A stretch of DNA of 64,000 nucleotides from Archaeoglobaceae archaeon (GTDB lineage Archaea > Halobacteriota > Archaeoglobi > Archaeoglobales > Archaeoglobaceae): NCBI GenBank assembly GCA_027028145.1, contig JALVJV010000023.1:105862-169861 (forward strand). The letters are read 5' to 3'. The notes under the pieces were generated by a model. It did no database searches and was not told the DNA's origin. It saw only the letters and a program-made list of their open reading frames with translations. This document shows, in pieces, positions 49,430-58,273 of the stretch (the first letter of the stretch is position 1; each line of letters opens with the position of its first letter). The position numbers were made by a program, and so were the translations under genes.

Positions 49430-50581
49430 TCAGATCTCCCTTCCCAAGAATATTCCGTCGTGATCTCTTACGATCTGGAATTTTACGAAATCTCCGACCT
49501 TCTTATCTGTAAGCACCGTAACCACTCTGTTCTTCACTACAACGATCTTTTCGCCTTTAACTCTTCCGTCCGCAACTATCTTAGCTTTAAAAACATCCCC
49601 CTTCTTTATCGGGTGCGGTATGCGGGGACGCTTTTCTATTCCGAAGTCTTCCGGCTTCAGTATCAGCTTGATGCCGTATTCCTCCTCAAGCTTCCTAAGC
49701 TTCTCGTAGAACTCTTTAAAGCTCATAACGTCAACCTTCGGTTTCCTTCCGAACTTGTATGGGATGTATTTCTGTATTCCCAAAGGCGGCCATCTCTTTC
49801 CGGCACCTATTTCCAAAGCGAACTCGATCAGCTTTTCCATATCCTCATCGTTCACCCCGGGAAGCCAGACAGGGGCTATAAGCAGATCGATCTTGCTTTC
49901 GGCGATCATCTTGGCTACCTCGATAACCCTCTTGAGCGGATACTTGCAACCGTATATCATTTCAGCCTTCCTCTCGTCGAGGGTGCTTAGGGAGAGGTTT
50001 ATTCTGTCCATGTATTTTTCGAATACTTCGATCTTCTCCTCGTTTAGCAGGATGCCGTTTGTCTGCATTGAAATAACTCTAACCTCCTTCGTCTTCCTCA
50101 ATCCTTCAAGAAGTTCTTCCATGTATGGATAAAGCAACGGTTCTCCCTGCCCGTCTATGTGCGCCTCAACGCCGTCTCCTTTAAATTCCGCGATCTTCCT
50201 GAACTCTTCGATCAAATACTCCGGCTCGACGATGTAATCGGTAACCCTCGTCCTACTCTTTCTGCCTTCGTCTACGCTACAGAATATGCAGTTGAGGTTA
50301 CAGCCGGTGATGGGTCTGACCTGAATCAGATTCGTTCCCCTATCGATCAAGCCGAAAGCGGCATGTCCCAAAAGCGGAATCCCGCTCTCCTTCGTTACGT
50401 AAACCAAATTCCTCTTCGTTACGTGATGCAGAACCCTCTTAGGCTCAGCAAATGAGATTATGTATTCCTTCGAATACCTCTTAGCAAGCTTCAGGTAATA
50501 GCTCTTCGGAATCCTAACTTCGATAAGATTCCTAATCAGAAAAACCTTCTCGTTCTTCGTTTCGAACTCCCTCAGGATCAT
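49430..50581 (-). CDS. Radical SAM protein with C-terminal TRAM-like domain
   Basis: A 383-residue iron-sulfur oxidoreductase (COG2100-like). The radical SAM cluster motif is CNLNCIFC (about 94-101), followed by GQGEPLLYPYMEELLEGLR and QTNGILL blocks. The last 55 residues (GDVFKAKIVADGRVKGEKIVVVKNRVVTVLTD) look like a TRAM/OB RNA-binding domain, suggesting an RNA substrate; the reaction is unknown. Its stop abuts the CRISPR array and its start overlaps the downstream end of the HTH gene by 4 nt. Confidence 0.82.
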   Translation of the reverse strand: MILREFETKNEKVFLIRNLIEVRIPKSYYLKLAKRYSKEYIISFAEPKRVLHHVTKRNLVYVTKESGIPLLGHAAFGLIDRGTNLIQVRPITGCNLNCIFCSVDEGRKSRTRVTDYIVEPEYLIEEFRKIAEFKGDGVEAHIDGQGEPLLYPYMEELLEGLRKTKEVRVISMQTNGILLNEEKIEVFEKYMDRINLSLSTLDERKAEMIYGCKYPLKRVIEVAKMIAESKIDLLIAPVWLPGVNDEDMEKLIEFALEIGAGKRWPPLGIQKYIPYKFGRKPKVDVMSFKEFYEKLRKLEEEYGIKLILKPEDFGIEKRPRIPHPIKKGDVFKAKIVADGRVKGEKIVVVKNRVVTVLTDKKVGDFVKFQIVRDHDGIFLGREI

Positions 50582-50811
50582 AGCTTCATCTTCGTCAGAA
50601 CTTCCAAGCCAGACGAACTCAGACTGAAAACGCCGTTTTCCTCAACGATAAATCCGTCCCTCTTCAACTCCTCAACGACACCTCTGAGCATTATCTCGGG
50701 TATCCTCGTGAACTTTGCAATCGTCTTCGAATCCGCCTTCCTCCTCTTCTTGAGCAGTTCGAGTATCTTGACTTTCGTCGGATTCGATGCTATCGAGCCG
50801 ATATCTCTCAT
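50578..50811 (-). CDS. Small winged-helix DNA-binding protein
   Basis: A 77-residue winged helix: MRDIGSIASNPTKVKILELLKKRRKADSKTIAKFTRIPEIMLRGVVEELKRDGFIVEENGVFSLS, resembling ArsR/MarR-like archaeal regulators without an effector domain. Its stop overlaps the start of the radical SAM gene, so it may control that gene or share its operon. ATG 50811 was chosen as the first residue of the domain; the longer upstream frame is not conserved-looking. Confidence 0.72.
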   Translation of the reverse strand: MRDIGSIASNPTKVKILELLKKRRKADSKTIAKFTRIPEIMLRGVVEELKRDGFIVEENGVFSLSSSGLEVLTKMKL

Positions 50812-50910
50812 AGTCGATAGTCGAACCCGAGGGATTAAAACGGTTGTGATCGCGTTTACGCAAAAGGTCAGCCTGCAAAGCTTAATATCCGAACGGCTTA
50901 AGCATTGACG

Positions 50911-51627
50911 ATGAAAGTCGGAGGAATAAACAGCGTTGCTGAAGCTCTGAAGTCCGGTAAAGTTAACAAGATATACGTGGATAAGGATATAAAGAATCCG
51001 AGGATCAAGGAACTGATAGCCCGGGCTAAAAAGAAGGGAATTCCCGTCGTTTACGTTCCCCGCTCCGCTTTGCCGAAAGAATCTCAAGGGATTTCAGCCG
51101 ATATATCGCCTATAAAATACGTTGACGTCGATTACCTAATCGATAAGTGTCTAAGACTCGGCTCATTCCTTCTTTTCCTCGATTCCGTCGAGGATCCGAA
51201 CAACTTGGGGGCCGTGCTCAGATCTGCCGAATTTTTCGGCTGTGCCGGTGTCGTCATTCCGAAGAGGAGGTCAGCTCAAGTTACCGATACGGTAGTTAGG
51301 GTCTCGGCCGGAGCCGTTTTGCATTTGGACATTGCAAGGGTTGAAAACTTAGCAAACACTTTGAAGAAGCTCAAGAAGTTCGGAATAACAGTTGTGGGTG
51401 CGGATCTGGACGGAGAAGACATTGACAATGTGGACATGTCTCCCCCGCTGGCTATCGTGATAGGGGGTGAGGATAGGGGTATCTCCAAGCCCGTAAAGAA
51501 GCAGTGCGATTTCATAGCTAAGATTCCGGGGAAGGGGAAGATAGAAAGCCTTAATTTGTCCGTCGCAGCCGGGATAATGATGTTCGAATTTAACAGGAGG
51601 CTTAGAGCCGGAGAGGTGATCAAATGA
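50911..51627 (+). CDS. SpoU-family RNA 2'-O-methyltransferase (RlmB-like)
   Basis: A 238-residue SPOUT enzyme, TrmH/RlmB-like. N-terminal substrate-binding part (VGGINSVAEALKSGKVNKIYVDKDIKNPRIKEL) and SPOUT domain with motif 1 LFLDSVEDPNNLGAVLRSAEFFG (about 87-109), motif 2 IVIGGEDRGI and motif 3 IPGKGKIESLNLSVAAGIMMFE (about 204-225). It methylates a ribose in rRNA; the guanosine in question is not decided. A TATA-like TTAATATCC (50880-50888) gives a leaderless start at 50911. Confidence 0.88.
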   Translation: MKVGGINSVAEALKSGKVNKIYVDKDIKNPRIKELIARAKKKGIPVVYVPRSALPKESQGISADISPIKYVDVDYLIDKCLRLGSFLLFLDSVEDPNNLGAVLRSAEFFGCAGVVIPKRRSAQVTDTVVRVSAGAVLHLDIARVENLANTLKKLKKFGITVVGADLDGEDIDNVDMSPPLAIVIGGEDRGISKPVKKQCDFIAKIPGKGKIESLNLSVAAGIMMFEFNRRLRAGEVIK

Positions 51628-52049
51628 AGGGAGAGCTTTTGGCTTTACTTGCCGCACTTCTCTGGGGTATCGCACCAATCTTCGACAAGATCGTCGTATC
51701 TTCGGGAGTTTCGCCTTACATGGCTAATCTGATCAGAGCTTTCGGTGCGATTACGTTTTTGGTCTTAGCGGTTGTCATTTTCAAGCAGTTCGATCTATCC
51801 GCTTTCAACGGCAGAAACGTTGCGTATCTTCTCATTGCCGGAGCTTTGGGCGGTGGATTGGCGATGATTCTATACTACATCGCATTGAAGTTCACTCACG
51901 TTTCGAGGGTGGTTCCTTTGACTTCGATATATCCGCTGTTTACCGTTGTATTCTCCGCAATCGCTTTGGGTGAGAATGTAAGCCCGAAGGTCGTCGTTGG
52001 AACTATTTTGATCGTTATAGGAGTTGCTTTGGTCTGTAGCGAAGCCTGA
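51624..52049 (+). CDS. Half-size EamA-family membrane protein
   Basis: A 141-residue protein with five hydrophobic segments: one EamA domain (DMT superfamily) of the two usually fused. It starts ELLALLAALLWGIAPIFDKIVVSSGVSP and ends GTILIVIGVALVCSEA, the regular EamA ends. As a single domain it would have to dimerise to transport; the substrate is unknown. It overlaps the end of the SpoU methyltransferase gene by 4 nt (ATGA). Confidence 0.85.
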   Translation: MKGELLALLAALLWGIAPIFDKIVVSSGVSPYMANLIRAFGAITFLVLAVVIFKQFDLSAFNGRNVAYLLIAGALGGGLAMILYYIALKFTHVSRVVPLTSIYPLFTVVFSAIALGENVSPKVVVGTILIVIGVALVCSEA

Positions 52050-52126
52050 ACTGGTTGGTGAAATTCGTTCCACATGCTTCGTCGAATTAAGACATCCGTT
52101 ATAAACTCCACCGAAGTTCAAATTAT

Positions 52127-53458
52127 ATGGACTTGGAAGGTTACGCGAGAAGGTTGCTCGAAAAATTGGGCGAGGATGATGTTAGAAAGATGCTGATCGA
52201 GAGGATAGTGGAAATTAGGGGATGGGATTACGAGAAAGCGAGGAAGTGGGCCGATGCGGTTATTTTGGAGGTGAAAAACGCCTACTCTAAAACTCTGCCT
52301 ATCCTCGATTACTATAAGAGCGGAGTTAAGATGGGCGAATTCGGTGTCGGTTCGAGGGGGAGAGGAGATTTCTACGTTCACAGCAAGATCGCCGAGATGA
52401 TCGGATCAACCAAAGCCGTTATATCGTCGCGAGATTTGGACGACGCCGGAGTTGTGAAGGTCGGAGACCTCTACATTTCAGTGGCGGTTGACGGCATACA
52501 TTCCCGTTTGAGCGAATTTCCCTTTATAGCCGGTTTCCACGTCACGAGAGCGGCGATGAGGGATGTATACGTGATGGGTGCGAAGCCCATAGCCGTGTTT
52601 TCCGACATACACGTAGCTGACGATGGAGACGTTTCGAAGATATTCGACCACATAGCGGGAATAACTACCGTATGCGATTTGGTCGGAGTTCCGCTCGTAG
52701 CCGGCTCAACGCTTAGAATAGGCGGAGATATGGTGATAGGAGAGAGGATGACGGGCTGTGTAGGATGCGTAGGGGTTTCGGAATACATAACGCCGAGGAA
52801 GAACGTTAGGGAGGGAGATGTAATTCTGCTCACCGAAGGGGCTGGAGGGGGGACGATAGCTACCACTGCGATATACTACGGAATGCACGAGGTGGTTGAG
52901 GAGACACTCAACATAGACTTTCTAATCTCCTGCGAAGCAATATTTAAGGCCGGATTGGTTAAGAGAATTCATTCCATGAGCGACGTTACGAACGGTGGAA
53001 TTAGGGGTGATGCGGAAGAGATAGCGAGGGTTTCCGGCAAATCCCTCGTTTTCGATTACGAGAAGTGCAGGAGCATCGTGAATCCGAAGGTTCTGAAGAT
53101 GCTCGACGAGCTTGAGATAGACTTCATGGGGGTATCGATCGACTCCCTAATGGTGGTCTGTCCGGAAGAAGTGGCTGGGGATGTAAAGTCGGTTGTGAGA
53201 AAAGCAGGAATAAAAATCGAGGAAGTCGGCTGGGTTGAGAATGGAGAAGGAGCATACATCATCGAAGGCGGAAGGAAGAAGCCTTTAAAGCCGAGGTTCA
53301 GGGAATCGGCATATACGCCGATAAAGAAGGTAGTCGGCGAAGAAACTCCGGAAAACTTCGAAGAAATGCGAAAAAGGATCGATGAAGCCGTGGAGAAGGC
53401 TATGGAAAAGAAAAGAGCGGTTGTGGAAAAAATCAGGAGAAGGATTTCGAAGGGCTAG
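52127..53458 (+). CDS. AIR-synthase-related protein (HypE/PurM superfamily)
   Basis: A 443-residue protein of the PurM/HypE/SelD fold, archaeal COG1973-type. The ATP-binding half has SSRDLDDAGVVKVGDLYISVAVDGIHSRL (about 98-127), then VMGAKPIAVFSDIHVADDGD, VVPLVAGSTLRIGG-like PLVAGSTLRIGGDM and the second half MSDVTNGGIRGDAEEIARVSG. A helical N-terminal 60 residues and a basic coiled-coil-like C-terminus (KRIDEAVEKAMEKKRAVVEKIRRR) frame the core. The lack of a C-terminal cysteine argues against true HypE. Function unknown. Confidence 0.8.
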   Translation: MDLEGYARRLLEKLGEDDVRKMLIERIVEIRGWDYEKARKWADAVILEVKNAYSKTLPILDYYKSGVKMGEFGVGSRGRGDFYVHSKIAEMIGSTKAVISSRDLDDAGVVKVGDLYISVAVDGIHSRLSEFPFIAGFHVTRAAMRDVYVMGAKPIAVFSDIHVADDGDVSKIFDHIAGITTVCDLVGVPLVAGSTLRIGGDMVIGERMTGCVGCVGVSEYITPRKNVREGDVILLTEGAGGGTIATTAIYYGMHEVVEETLNIDFLISCEAIFKAGLVKRIHSMSDVTNGGIRGDAEEIARVSGKSLVFDYEKCRSIVNPKVLKMLDELEIDFMGVSIDSLMVVCPEEVAGDVKSVVRKAGIKIEEVGWVENGEGAYIIEGGRKKPLKPRFRESAYTPIKKVVGEETPENFEEMRKRIDEAVEKAMEKKRAVVEKIRRRISKG

Positions 53459-54594
53459 CATTCGAGCAAGCTTCTGTAAAGTCTGAGATGCCTGTAAGCC
53501 ATTCTTATCCATTGAGTTCTTGCCGCATAGCCGTAGAGCTCCGTCATATACGCCACGGCGTAGTCGTAGTTATCGACGAGCCATCTGATCTTATTTGCGA
53601 GTTCCTTCGGATCGTTCGGCGGGACTGTCATGTCGGGAGCGAATTGGTAGAGCTCTACGAGTCTCGGAGTTCTACTGCCAATTATAGGCTTCAGACCGCC
53701 CATCGAAAGGTGGAGAATTCCGCTTACGGCATAAGCCCCTTTTCTGTCCTTGTAAGGCAGAACTATGGCATCCGCCAAAGCTACGACTCTCAAGATCTCA
53801 TCGCTCGAAAGATACCGCTCGATTACGATCGTTCTGTATTCTGTCTTCTTCACAACCAATTCGTGCAACTCTTGATCCCTCGGCTCGCCAGCCAATAGAA
53901 GTGTGAACTTTATGTCTTCGATGAGTTTCAGGGCTTCGAGAAGAACGTCGACGCCCTTATCCTTCCTCAGAAATCCCGGAATTGCGAGGATAATCCCCCT
54001 AAAATTTTCCTCGTTCAAGCCCAAGCTCTTCGAAAGAAACCCTTTTGTATAACTCAGATACGGATTTATCAGAGTTCCGTGCGGAATTCGGAAAAGTCGT
54101 GAAGTATCGACGTTTTGCATGTGGAGTTCGAACTCCTGAAGGTTGCTGTGAACTATAACGGCATCGACGTCGTTCAGCGAAGCCTGAAACCTCAAAGCAA
54201 ACTCCCTTCCCGAATTCGGATGATCGACCGTATGCATGGTTATAACCGTCTTCTTTGCAAGTTTTTCCTCCTTAGCCTGCATCAGAGCGTCTATTACGTG
54301 CCTACCTTCGCCGAATATACCGTATTCATGTTGAACGTGCAGAACGTCAACTCCTCCGACTTCGGCAAGCTGGGAAAGAAGATTCGAATAGCTCTTCTCC
54401 GAAGGTTTGAAGCACGGAATAACCTCAACACCGAGTTCGTCTTCATAACCGTCTTTACGTTCTTCATCCGTCGAAAAAACGTAGATCTTGAGTTCGGGAC
54501 TTAAAGAGCGAAGGGCTGATATTAGGAACTTAGTATACTCGGCAATTCCGCAGTGAACCGGAGGATACCTCGAAACGAAACCGACTGTGGTCAT
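53455..54594 (-). CDS. Family 4 glycosyltransferase
   Basis: A 379-residue GT-B glycosyltransferase, GT4 type. N-terminal acceptor part begins GFVSRYPPVHCGIAEYTKFLISAL; VDVLHVQHEYGIFGEGRH and VHSNLQEFELH follow; the donor-binding part holds IPGFLRKDKGVDVLLEAL (about 210-227) and YKDRKGAYAVSGILHLSMGGLKPIIGS with E/V-x7 variation. It transfers a nucleotide-activated sugar to an unknown acceptor. Its stop overlaps by 4 nt the stop of the AIR-synthase-related gene. Confidence 0.85.
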   Translation of the reverse strand: MTTVGFVSRYPPVHCGIAEYTKFLISALRSLSPELKIYVFSTDEERKDGYEDELGVEVIPCFKPSEKSYSNLLSQLAEVGGVDVLHVQHEYGIFGEGRHVIDALMQAKEEKLAKKTVITMHTVDHPNSGREFALRFQASLNDVDAVIVHSNLQEFELHMQNVDTSRLFRIPHGTLINPYLSYTKGFLSKSLGLNEENFRGIILAIPGFLRKDKGVDVLLEALKLIEDIKFTLLLAGEPRDQELHELVVKKTEYRTIVIERYLSSDEILRVVALADAIVLPYKDRKGAYAVSGILHLSMGGLKPIIGSRTPRLVELYQFAPDMTVPPNDPKELANKIRWLVDNYDYAVAYMTELYGYAARTQWIRMAYRHLRLYRSLLEC

Positions 54595-54630
54595 TATAAG
54601 AATTATCGAAGGTAATATTAAAAATTTTTG

Positions 54631-55374
54631 TCATCTTTTTTCAAGGAACGATCTTATCTTTTCCTTCACCGATTTAGATGCAGAATGCAACGATATCGTG
54701 TTTATTCCGTATGCAAGAGCGCAGAATTCGTTCATCTCAAGCTGGTTGTAGAAAAACCTCTTTCCGGACGATATCGATTCAAAGCTGAAACGCGCTATTT
54801 TTTCGGCTAACTCCTTCGCGGATTCCTCAAGCCTATCCTTTGGAACGACTCTGTTAACCAATCCCCAGTCCAAAGCCGTTTTGGCGTCTATCATCTCTCC
54901 TGTTATCGCCAACTCGAAAGCCCTCTTCACGCTTACGTTTCTGCTTACGAACACTACCGGAGTGAAGCAGAATACGCCGAGCTTTATCCCCGGAAGGCCG
55001 AATTTGGCATCTTCGCTCGCAACTGCTAAATCGCAAACCGCTACGAGCTGGCATCCTCCCGCAACTGCATATCCTTCCACCTCAGCTATTACGGGCTGAG
55101 GCAATCCCCTTATAGAATGCATAACAGCCCCGCATAGCTCGAAATGTCTTTTAACTTCCATCGGATCCTTCAGAAGTTCGCTCAAGTCGTGTCCGGAACA
55201 GAAGTTGCCTCCGCTACCTCGTAAAATTACGACCTTTATCAATTCATCCTTGGAAACGTCGGATAGAATTTCGTTCAATTGTGCAAGCATTTCGGAATTC
55301 AAGGCGTTCCGTTTTTCCGGACGGTTTAAGGTTATGTATCCGATGCTACCGTCTCTATCGAACGTAACGCTCAT
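54631..55374 (-). CDS. Enoyl-CoA hydratase/isomerase family protein
   Basis: A 247-residue crotonase-fold enzyme. Oxyanion-hole segments are GNFCSGHDLSEL (about 54-65) and the GYAVAGGCQLVAVCDLAVAS block (about 99-118); the glutamate usually found in LGVxPE is not evident, being GVFCFTP here, as in ECHDC3-like members, so hydratase activity is uncertain. It could act in fatty or aromatic acyl-CoA breakdown. ATG 55374 lies about 27 nt after TTTAAAAA on the minus strand. Confidence 0.82.
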   Translation of the reverse strand: MSVTFDRDGSIGYITLNRPEKRNALNSEMLAQLNEILSDVSKDELIKVVILRGSGGNFCSGHDLSELLKDPMEVKRHFELCGAVMHSIRGLPQPVIAEVEGYAVAGGCQLVAVCDLAVASEDAKFGLPGIKLGVFCFTPVVFVSRNVSVKRAFELAITGEMIDAKTALDWGLVNRVVPKDRLEESAKELAEKIARFSFESISSGKRFFYNQLEMNEFCALAYGINTISLHSASKSVKEKIRSFLEKR

Positions 55375-55404
55375 GCTATGAGATATCACTTCGCATTTTT
55401 AAAG

Positions 55405-56196
55405 CTAATCGAAAAGCTCCCCCAAGTTGTTGAGTATGTAGTCCGGTCTTCCGAACTTCTCGATCTTCTCGTTAAGGTTATCAACCGTCGTAACTCCGGA
55501 AAGGACGAGCAAAGTTTCAGCGCCTATAGTTCTTCCGGCTTGGACGTCTATTTCGATCTGATCACCCACCACTACAACATCCTCAGCTCTTAAGCCCAAG
55601 ATCCGCAGAGCTTCCCTCATTATCACTTCTGAGGGCTTTCCTATCACCACATCGGGCATCCTTCCCGTCATCCAGTAAAGCGCTCCGATTATCATTCCCG
55701 TTCCGGGAATCGGGCCATCTTCACCGGGAAAGATTCTGTCCGGATTGGTTGCTATATATCTGATCGATTCGTTCAAGCACAGCCTTAGGGCTTTCGTCAT
55801 TATCTCGTAACTTATATTTCTGTTCGAACCGACAACCAAGTATTCAGCATCTTCGTAATCCACAACCTCAATTCCGGCCAATTCGAGCTCCTCTATAAGT
55901 CCGGCTTCTCCGGTGGTAAATACCCTCGCATTCCTTCTTTCTCTCGCGATGAATCTCGCGGTTGCGTAAGTTGCGAGCAAAATATCGTTCTCGTCGACAT
56001 CCAATCCGAAGCCGTTGAACCTCTCAACGAAAATTCTCCTACTCCTCGTTGAGTTGTTAGAAACGAAAATTATCCTTTTTCCCAAATCCTTAAGCCTTTT
56101 AACGGCTTCAACACCCTCCTTTATGGGCTTTCTACCCCTACAAATAACCCCATCCACATCCAAAATAAACCCTTCCTTTTCAAGCAACGGGTGCAT
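55405..56196 (-). CDS. HAD-superfamily phosphatase (NagD/PGP-like)
   Basis: A 263-residue HAD phosphatase of the NagD/p-nitrophenyl phosphatase group. Motif I GFILDVDGVICRG (about 9-21) holds the two aspartates, motif II IIFVSNNSTRSRR (about 42-54), the C2 cap lies between about 80 and 180, with VVGSNRNISYEIM; motif III/IV is VIGKPSE plus VVVVGDQIEIDVQAG (about 223-237). The substrate is unknown, possibly phosphoglycolate or a sugar phosphate. One nucleotide separates it from tfe. Confidence 0.88.
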   Translation of the reverse strand: MHPLLEKEGFILDVDGVICRGRKPIKEGVEAVKRLKDLGKRIIFVSNNSTRSRRIFVERFNGFGLDVDENDILLATYATARFIARERRNARVFTTGEAGLIEELELAGIEVVDYEDAEYLVVGSNRNISYEIMTKALRLCLNESIRYIATNPDRIFPGEDGPIPGTGMIIGALYWMTGRMPDVVIGKPSEVIMREALRILGLRAEDVVVVGDQIEIDVQAGRTIGAETLLVLSGVTTVDNLNEKIEKFGRPDYILNNLGELFD

Positions 56197-56197
56197 G

Positions 56198-56710
56198 CTA
56201 CTTCAAATTTGCAAGAATCTCATCGATCTTTCTTATCTCCTCCCTAACCTTTTCGATCGCAATGCTGGAATCGAAGTATTCCAGCGGTGCACCGCATTTC
56301 GGACATGTGAAGTCGAACTCCATAGCCTGTTCGTATGTAACCTTCATGCATCCGTTCACGCAGATGTAGTAGACAGTCATGGTTTCATCCTGAAGCTTTT
56401 CTTCAAGCTTCCTCTTGGTTTTGAGCAGTTCCCTTTTTAAAACCTCATTCTGCTTTTCGTAATTGATCTTCCAGTAGTATTCTATCCAACCGGTCTCATC
56501 GTCTCTCTTCCTTCGATATTCCGCAAGACCGAGCTCGTATAGTGCGAACAAAGCCTTCCTGACCTCATTTATTTCCACTCCAAGTTCCATTGCTATCTGT
56601 TCGTCCGTGAACTCCTTTTTAGGGTGGAGTTCGTAGATGATCACTCCGATTTCTCCGGCAACCCTTTCGATCAACTCTCTGATCAGTTCCTCAGCCTGAA
56701 GAACGTTCAT
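56198..56710 (-). CDS. tfe: Transcription initiation factor TFE alpha
   Basis: TFE, 170 residues, helps promoter melting with Rpo4/7. N-terminal winged helix (about 3-75, FTDEQIAMELGVEINEVRKALFALYELGLAEYRRKRDDETGWIEYYWKI), a coiled-coil linker (KQNEVLKRELLKTKRKLEEKL, about 85-105) and a zinc ribbon with C116, C120, C135 and C138 (YYICVNGCMKVTYEQA, FTCPKCGAPLEY). It probably shares a transcript with the HAD phosphatase. Confidence 0.95.
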   Translation of the reverse strand: MNVLQAEELIRELIERVAGEIGVIIYELHPKKEFTDEQIAMELGVEINEVRKALFALYELGLAEYRRKRDDETGWIEYYWKINYEKQNEVLKRELLKTKRKLEEKLQDETMTVYYICVNGCMKVTYEQAMEFDFTCPKCGAPLEYFDSSIAIEKVREEIRKIDEILANLK

Positions 56711-56762
56711 ATAAAGGTATGGATTCCGACATTATTTAACTTTACGATTTGAAAAAGAAAAG

Positions 56763-56836
56763 AGCCGCCGCCGGGATTTGAACCCGGGACCTGGTGATTA
56801 CGAGTCACCCGCTCTACCAGGCTAAGCCACGGCGGC
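56763..56836 (-). tRNA. tRNA-Thr (anticodon CGT)
   Basis: A 74-nt cloverleaf identical to the tRNA-Thr at 25185 except for the wobble base: the loop is CTCGTAA, anticodon CGT. Acceptor GCCGCCG/CGGCGGC, T arm CCGGG-TTCAAAT-CCCGG, discriminator T, CCA not encoded. The trailer CTCTTTTCTTTTT is also shared. A CTTTTAAT element about 27 nt upstream on the minus strand is the likely TATA box. Confidence 0.97.
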
Positions 56837-56875
56837 GCAGTAGATTATATAGCCGATGAGATTAAAAGCTTTTTG

Positions 56876-57571
56876 ATGGATGTTGTTCTGTTCAGCGGCG
56901 GTGTAGATTCGACCGTAGTAGCATACATGCTCAAGCTTAGGGGAATCGATTTTGTAGCGGTTACGATGGATGCCGAATTCATAGCGAGAAGGGAAATCGA
57001 GTTCACGAAGAAAATTGCGAAAACATTGGGTTTCAGGCATAAGGTAATGCGAATCGAACCGACTCCCGAATTTTTAAGAAACGACGATCTTAGGTGTTAC
57101 TACTGCAAAAGAAAAATGTTAACTTCCGTTTTAAGCGAATTCGGAAGCGTTACGATTTTCGATGGGACGAACAAGGACGATCTCAACGAATTCCGACCCG
57201 GGTTGAAAGCCAACGAAGAATTCGGAGTCGTAAGTCCGTTGAAAGACCTTAGCAAAGATGAGATTCGAGAAATTGCGAAAAGGATGGGACTTCCTAACTG
57301 GAACAAGCCCTCGAATTCGTGTTTGGCGACGAGGATAGTCGGAAGTATAACCGGAGATAAGCTTAGAATGGTTGAAGAAGCCGAGGATTTTCTCTTATCA
57401 CTTGGATTTAACGTTGTCAGAGTTAGACACGAATTCGGAAACGCAAGAATTGAAGTTGGATGGCACGAAGTAAAACGAGCGTTCGAGCTCAAAAAGACAA
57501 TCGTAAGAAAATTCAAAGAGATCGGGTTTAAAAGAGTATCCTTAGATTTGGAGGGAAGATTTGATACGTGA
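56876..57571 (+). CDS. LarE-like ATP-dependent sulfur transferase
   Basis: A 231-residue PP-loop protein. The ATP-pyrophosphatase motif is FSGGVDST (residues 6-13); YYCKRKM near 78 and DGTNKDDLNEFRPGLKANEEFGVVSPL (about 100-126), then SNSCLATRI, match LarE, which makes the nickel-pincer cofactor precursor by sacrificing a cysteine sulfur. The conserved CYYCK is a likely iron-sulfur or sulfur-donor site. LarB and LarC are not in the window, so another sulfur-transfer role is possible. ATG 56876 lies 27 nt from TTATATA (56845-56851). Confidence 0.83.
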   Translation: MDVVLFSGGVDSTVVAYMLKLRGIDFVAVTMDAEFIARREIEFTKKIAKTLGFRHKVMRIEPTPEFLRNDDLRCYYCKRKMLTSVLSEFGSVTIFDGTNKDDLNEFRPGLKANEEFGVVSPLKDLSKDEIREIAKRMGLPNWNKPSNSCLATRIVGSITGDKLRMVEEAEDFLLSLGFNVVRVRHEFGNARIEVGWHEVKRAFELKKTIVRKFKEIGFKRVSLDLEGRFDT

Positions 57572-57582
57572 TCTGAGCTACA

Positions 57583-58020
57583 TTACTTTAGATAAACACC
57601 CTTTTCTTCCCTTTTAATCTTCTCTACGAGCTTTTTTACGAAATCAACGACATCCAACGAGTCCACTTCATTCAGAGGAACCCATCTGGCATCGAGCGCA
57701 TCGCTGTTCGGCTTTAGGTCTCCTCCAACGACGTTCGCGAAAAAGTCTATAATTACGTAGTGGAACCTAATTTTCCCGTTCTCTTCAATTATCTCTTCGC
57801 TAACGCAAGCGACATCTCCGACCTCAACCTTCAGTCCGACCTCTTCTTCCACTTCCCTCTTCAGAGCTTCGATCAGGCTTTCGCCGACCTTCACGATTCC
57901 TCCGGGAATCGACCACATATACTTATTAGGTTCATTTCCTCTTTTGACGAGTAAGATCTTCCCGTCTTCGATTATCACCGCCCCAACGCCCACAACTGGT
58001 TGGGTAGGATATTCGCGCAT
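57583..58020 (-). CDS. Nudix hydrolase
   Basis: A 145-residue Nudix protein. The Nudix box is GGIVKVGESLIEALKREVEEEVGLKVE (about 40-66), complete with the REVEEEVG metal-binding core. The N-terminal VVGVGAVIIEDGKILLVKRGNEP is typical of ADP-ribose pyrophosphatase or related nucleotide-sugar hydrolases; the substrate is not decided. Convergent with larE. Confidence 0.88.
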   Translation of the reverse strand: MREYPTQPVVGVGAVIIEDGKILLVKRGNEPNKYMWSIPGGIVKVGESLIEALKREVEEEVGLKVEVGDVACVSEEIIEENGKIRFHYVIIDFFANVVGGDLKPNSDALDARWVPLNEVDSLDVVDFVKKLVEKIKREEKGVYLK

Positions 58021-58095
58021 CCGAATCGATGTCGATTTTAAAATATAAAACGATTTTTCAGCAAACGTTAAATATTCCGACGTATATTTACTGCC

Positions 58096-58272
58096 ATGGC
58101 AAAGAAGAGAAGTGCCGAAGCTCCGCCGTTGATGTCCTCAGCCGGTATAATGAGATACTTCGAAGAGGAAAAAGCCCAGATAAAGATAAGCCCTAAGAGC
58201 GTGGTGATTTTCGGACTTGTAACTGGTATCTTGGTGACAATACTTAACGCCTACTACGGGCTATGGCCGTAA
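58096..58272 (+). CDS. secG: Preprotein translocase subunit Sec61 beta
   Basis: A 58-residue tail-anchored subunit of the SecYE-beta channel. N-terminal cytosolic part AKKRSAEAPPLMSSAGIMRYFEEE with the conserved SSAGxxRYF, then one membrane helix (VVIFGLVTGILVTILNAYYGLW, about 36-57). A TTAAATATTCC element about 25-28 nt before the ATG suggests a leaderless message. It is followed one nucleotide later by engB. Confidence 0.93.
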   Translation: MAKKRSAEAPPLMSSAGIMRYFEEEKAQIKISPKSVVIFGLVTGILVTILNAYYGLWP

Positions 58273-58273
58273 C

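Noticed and set aside
56838..56876. One shared bidirectional TATA for tRNA-Thr and larE
   Set aside because: TTATATA at 56845-56851 fits larE, but is only about 12 nt from the tRNA; a separate CTTTTAAT element at the right distance serves the tRNA.
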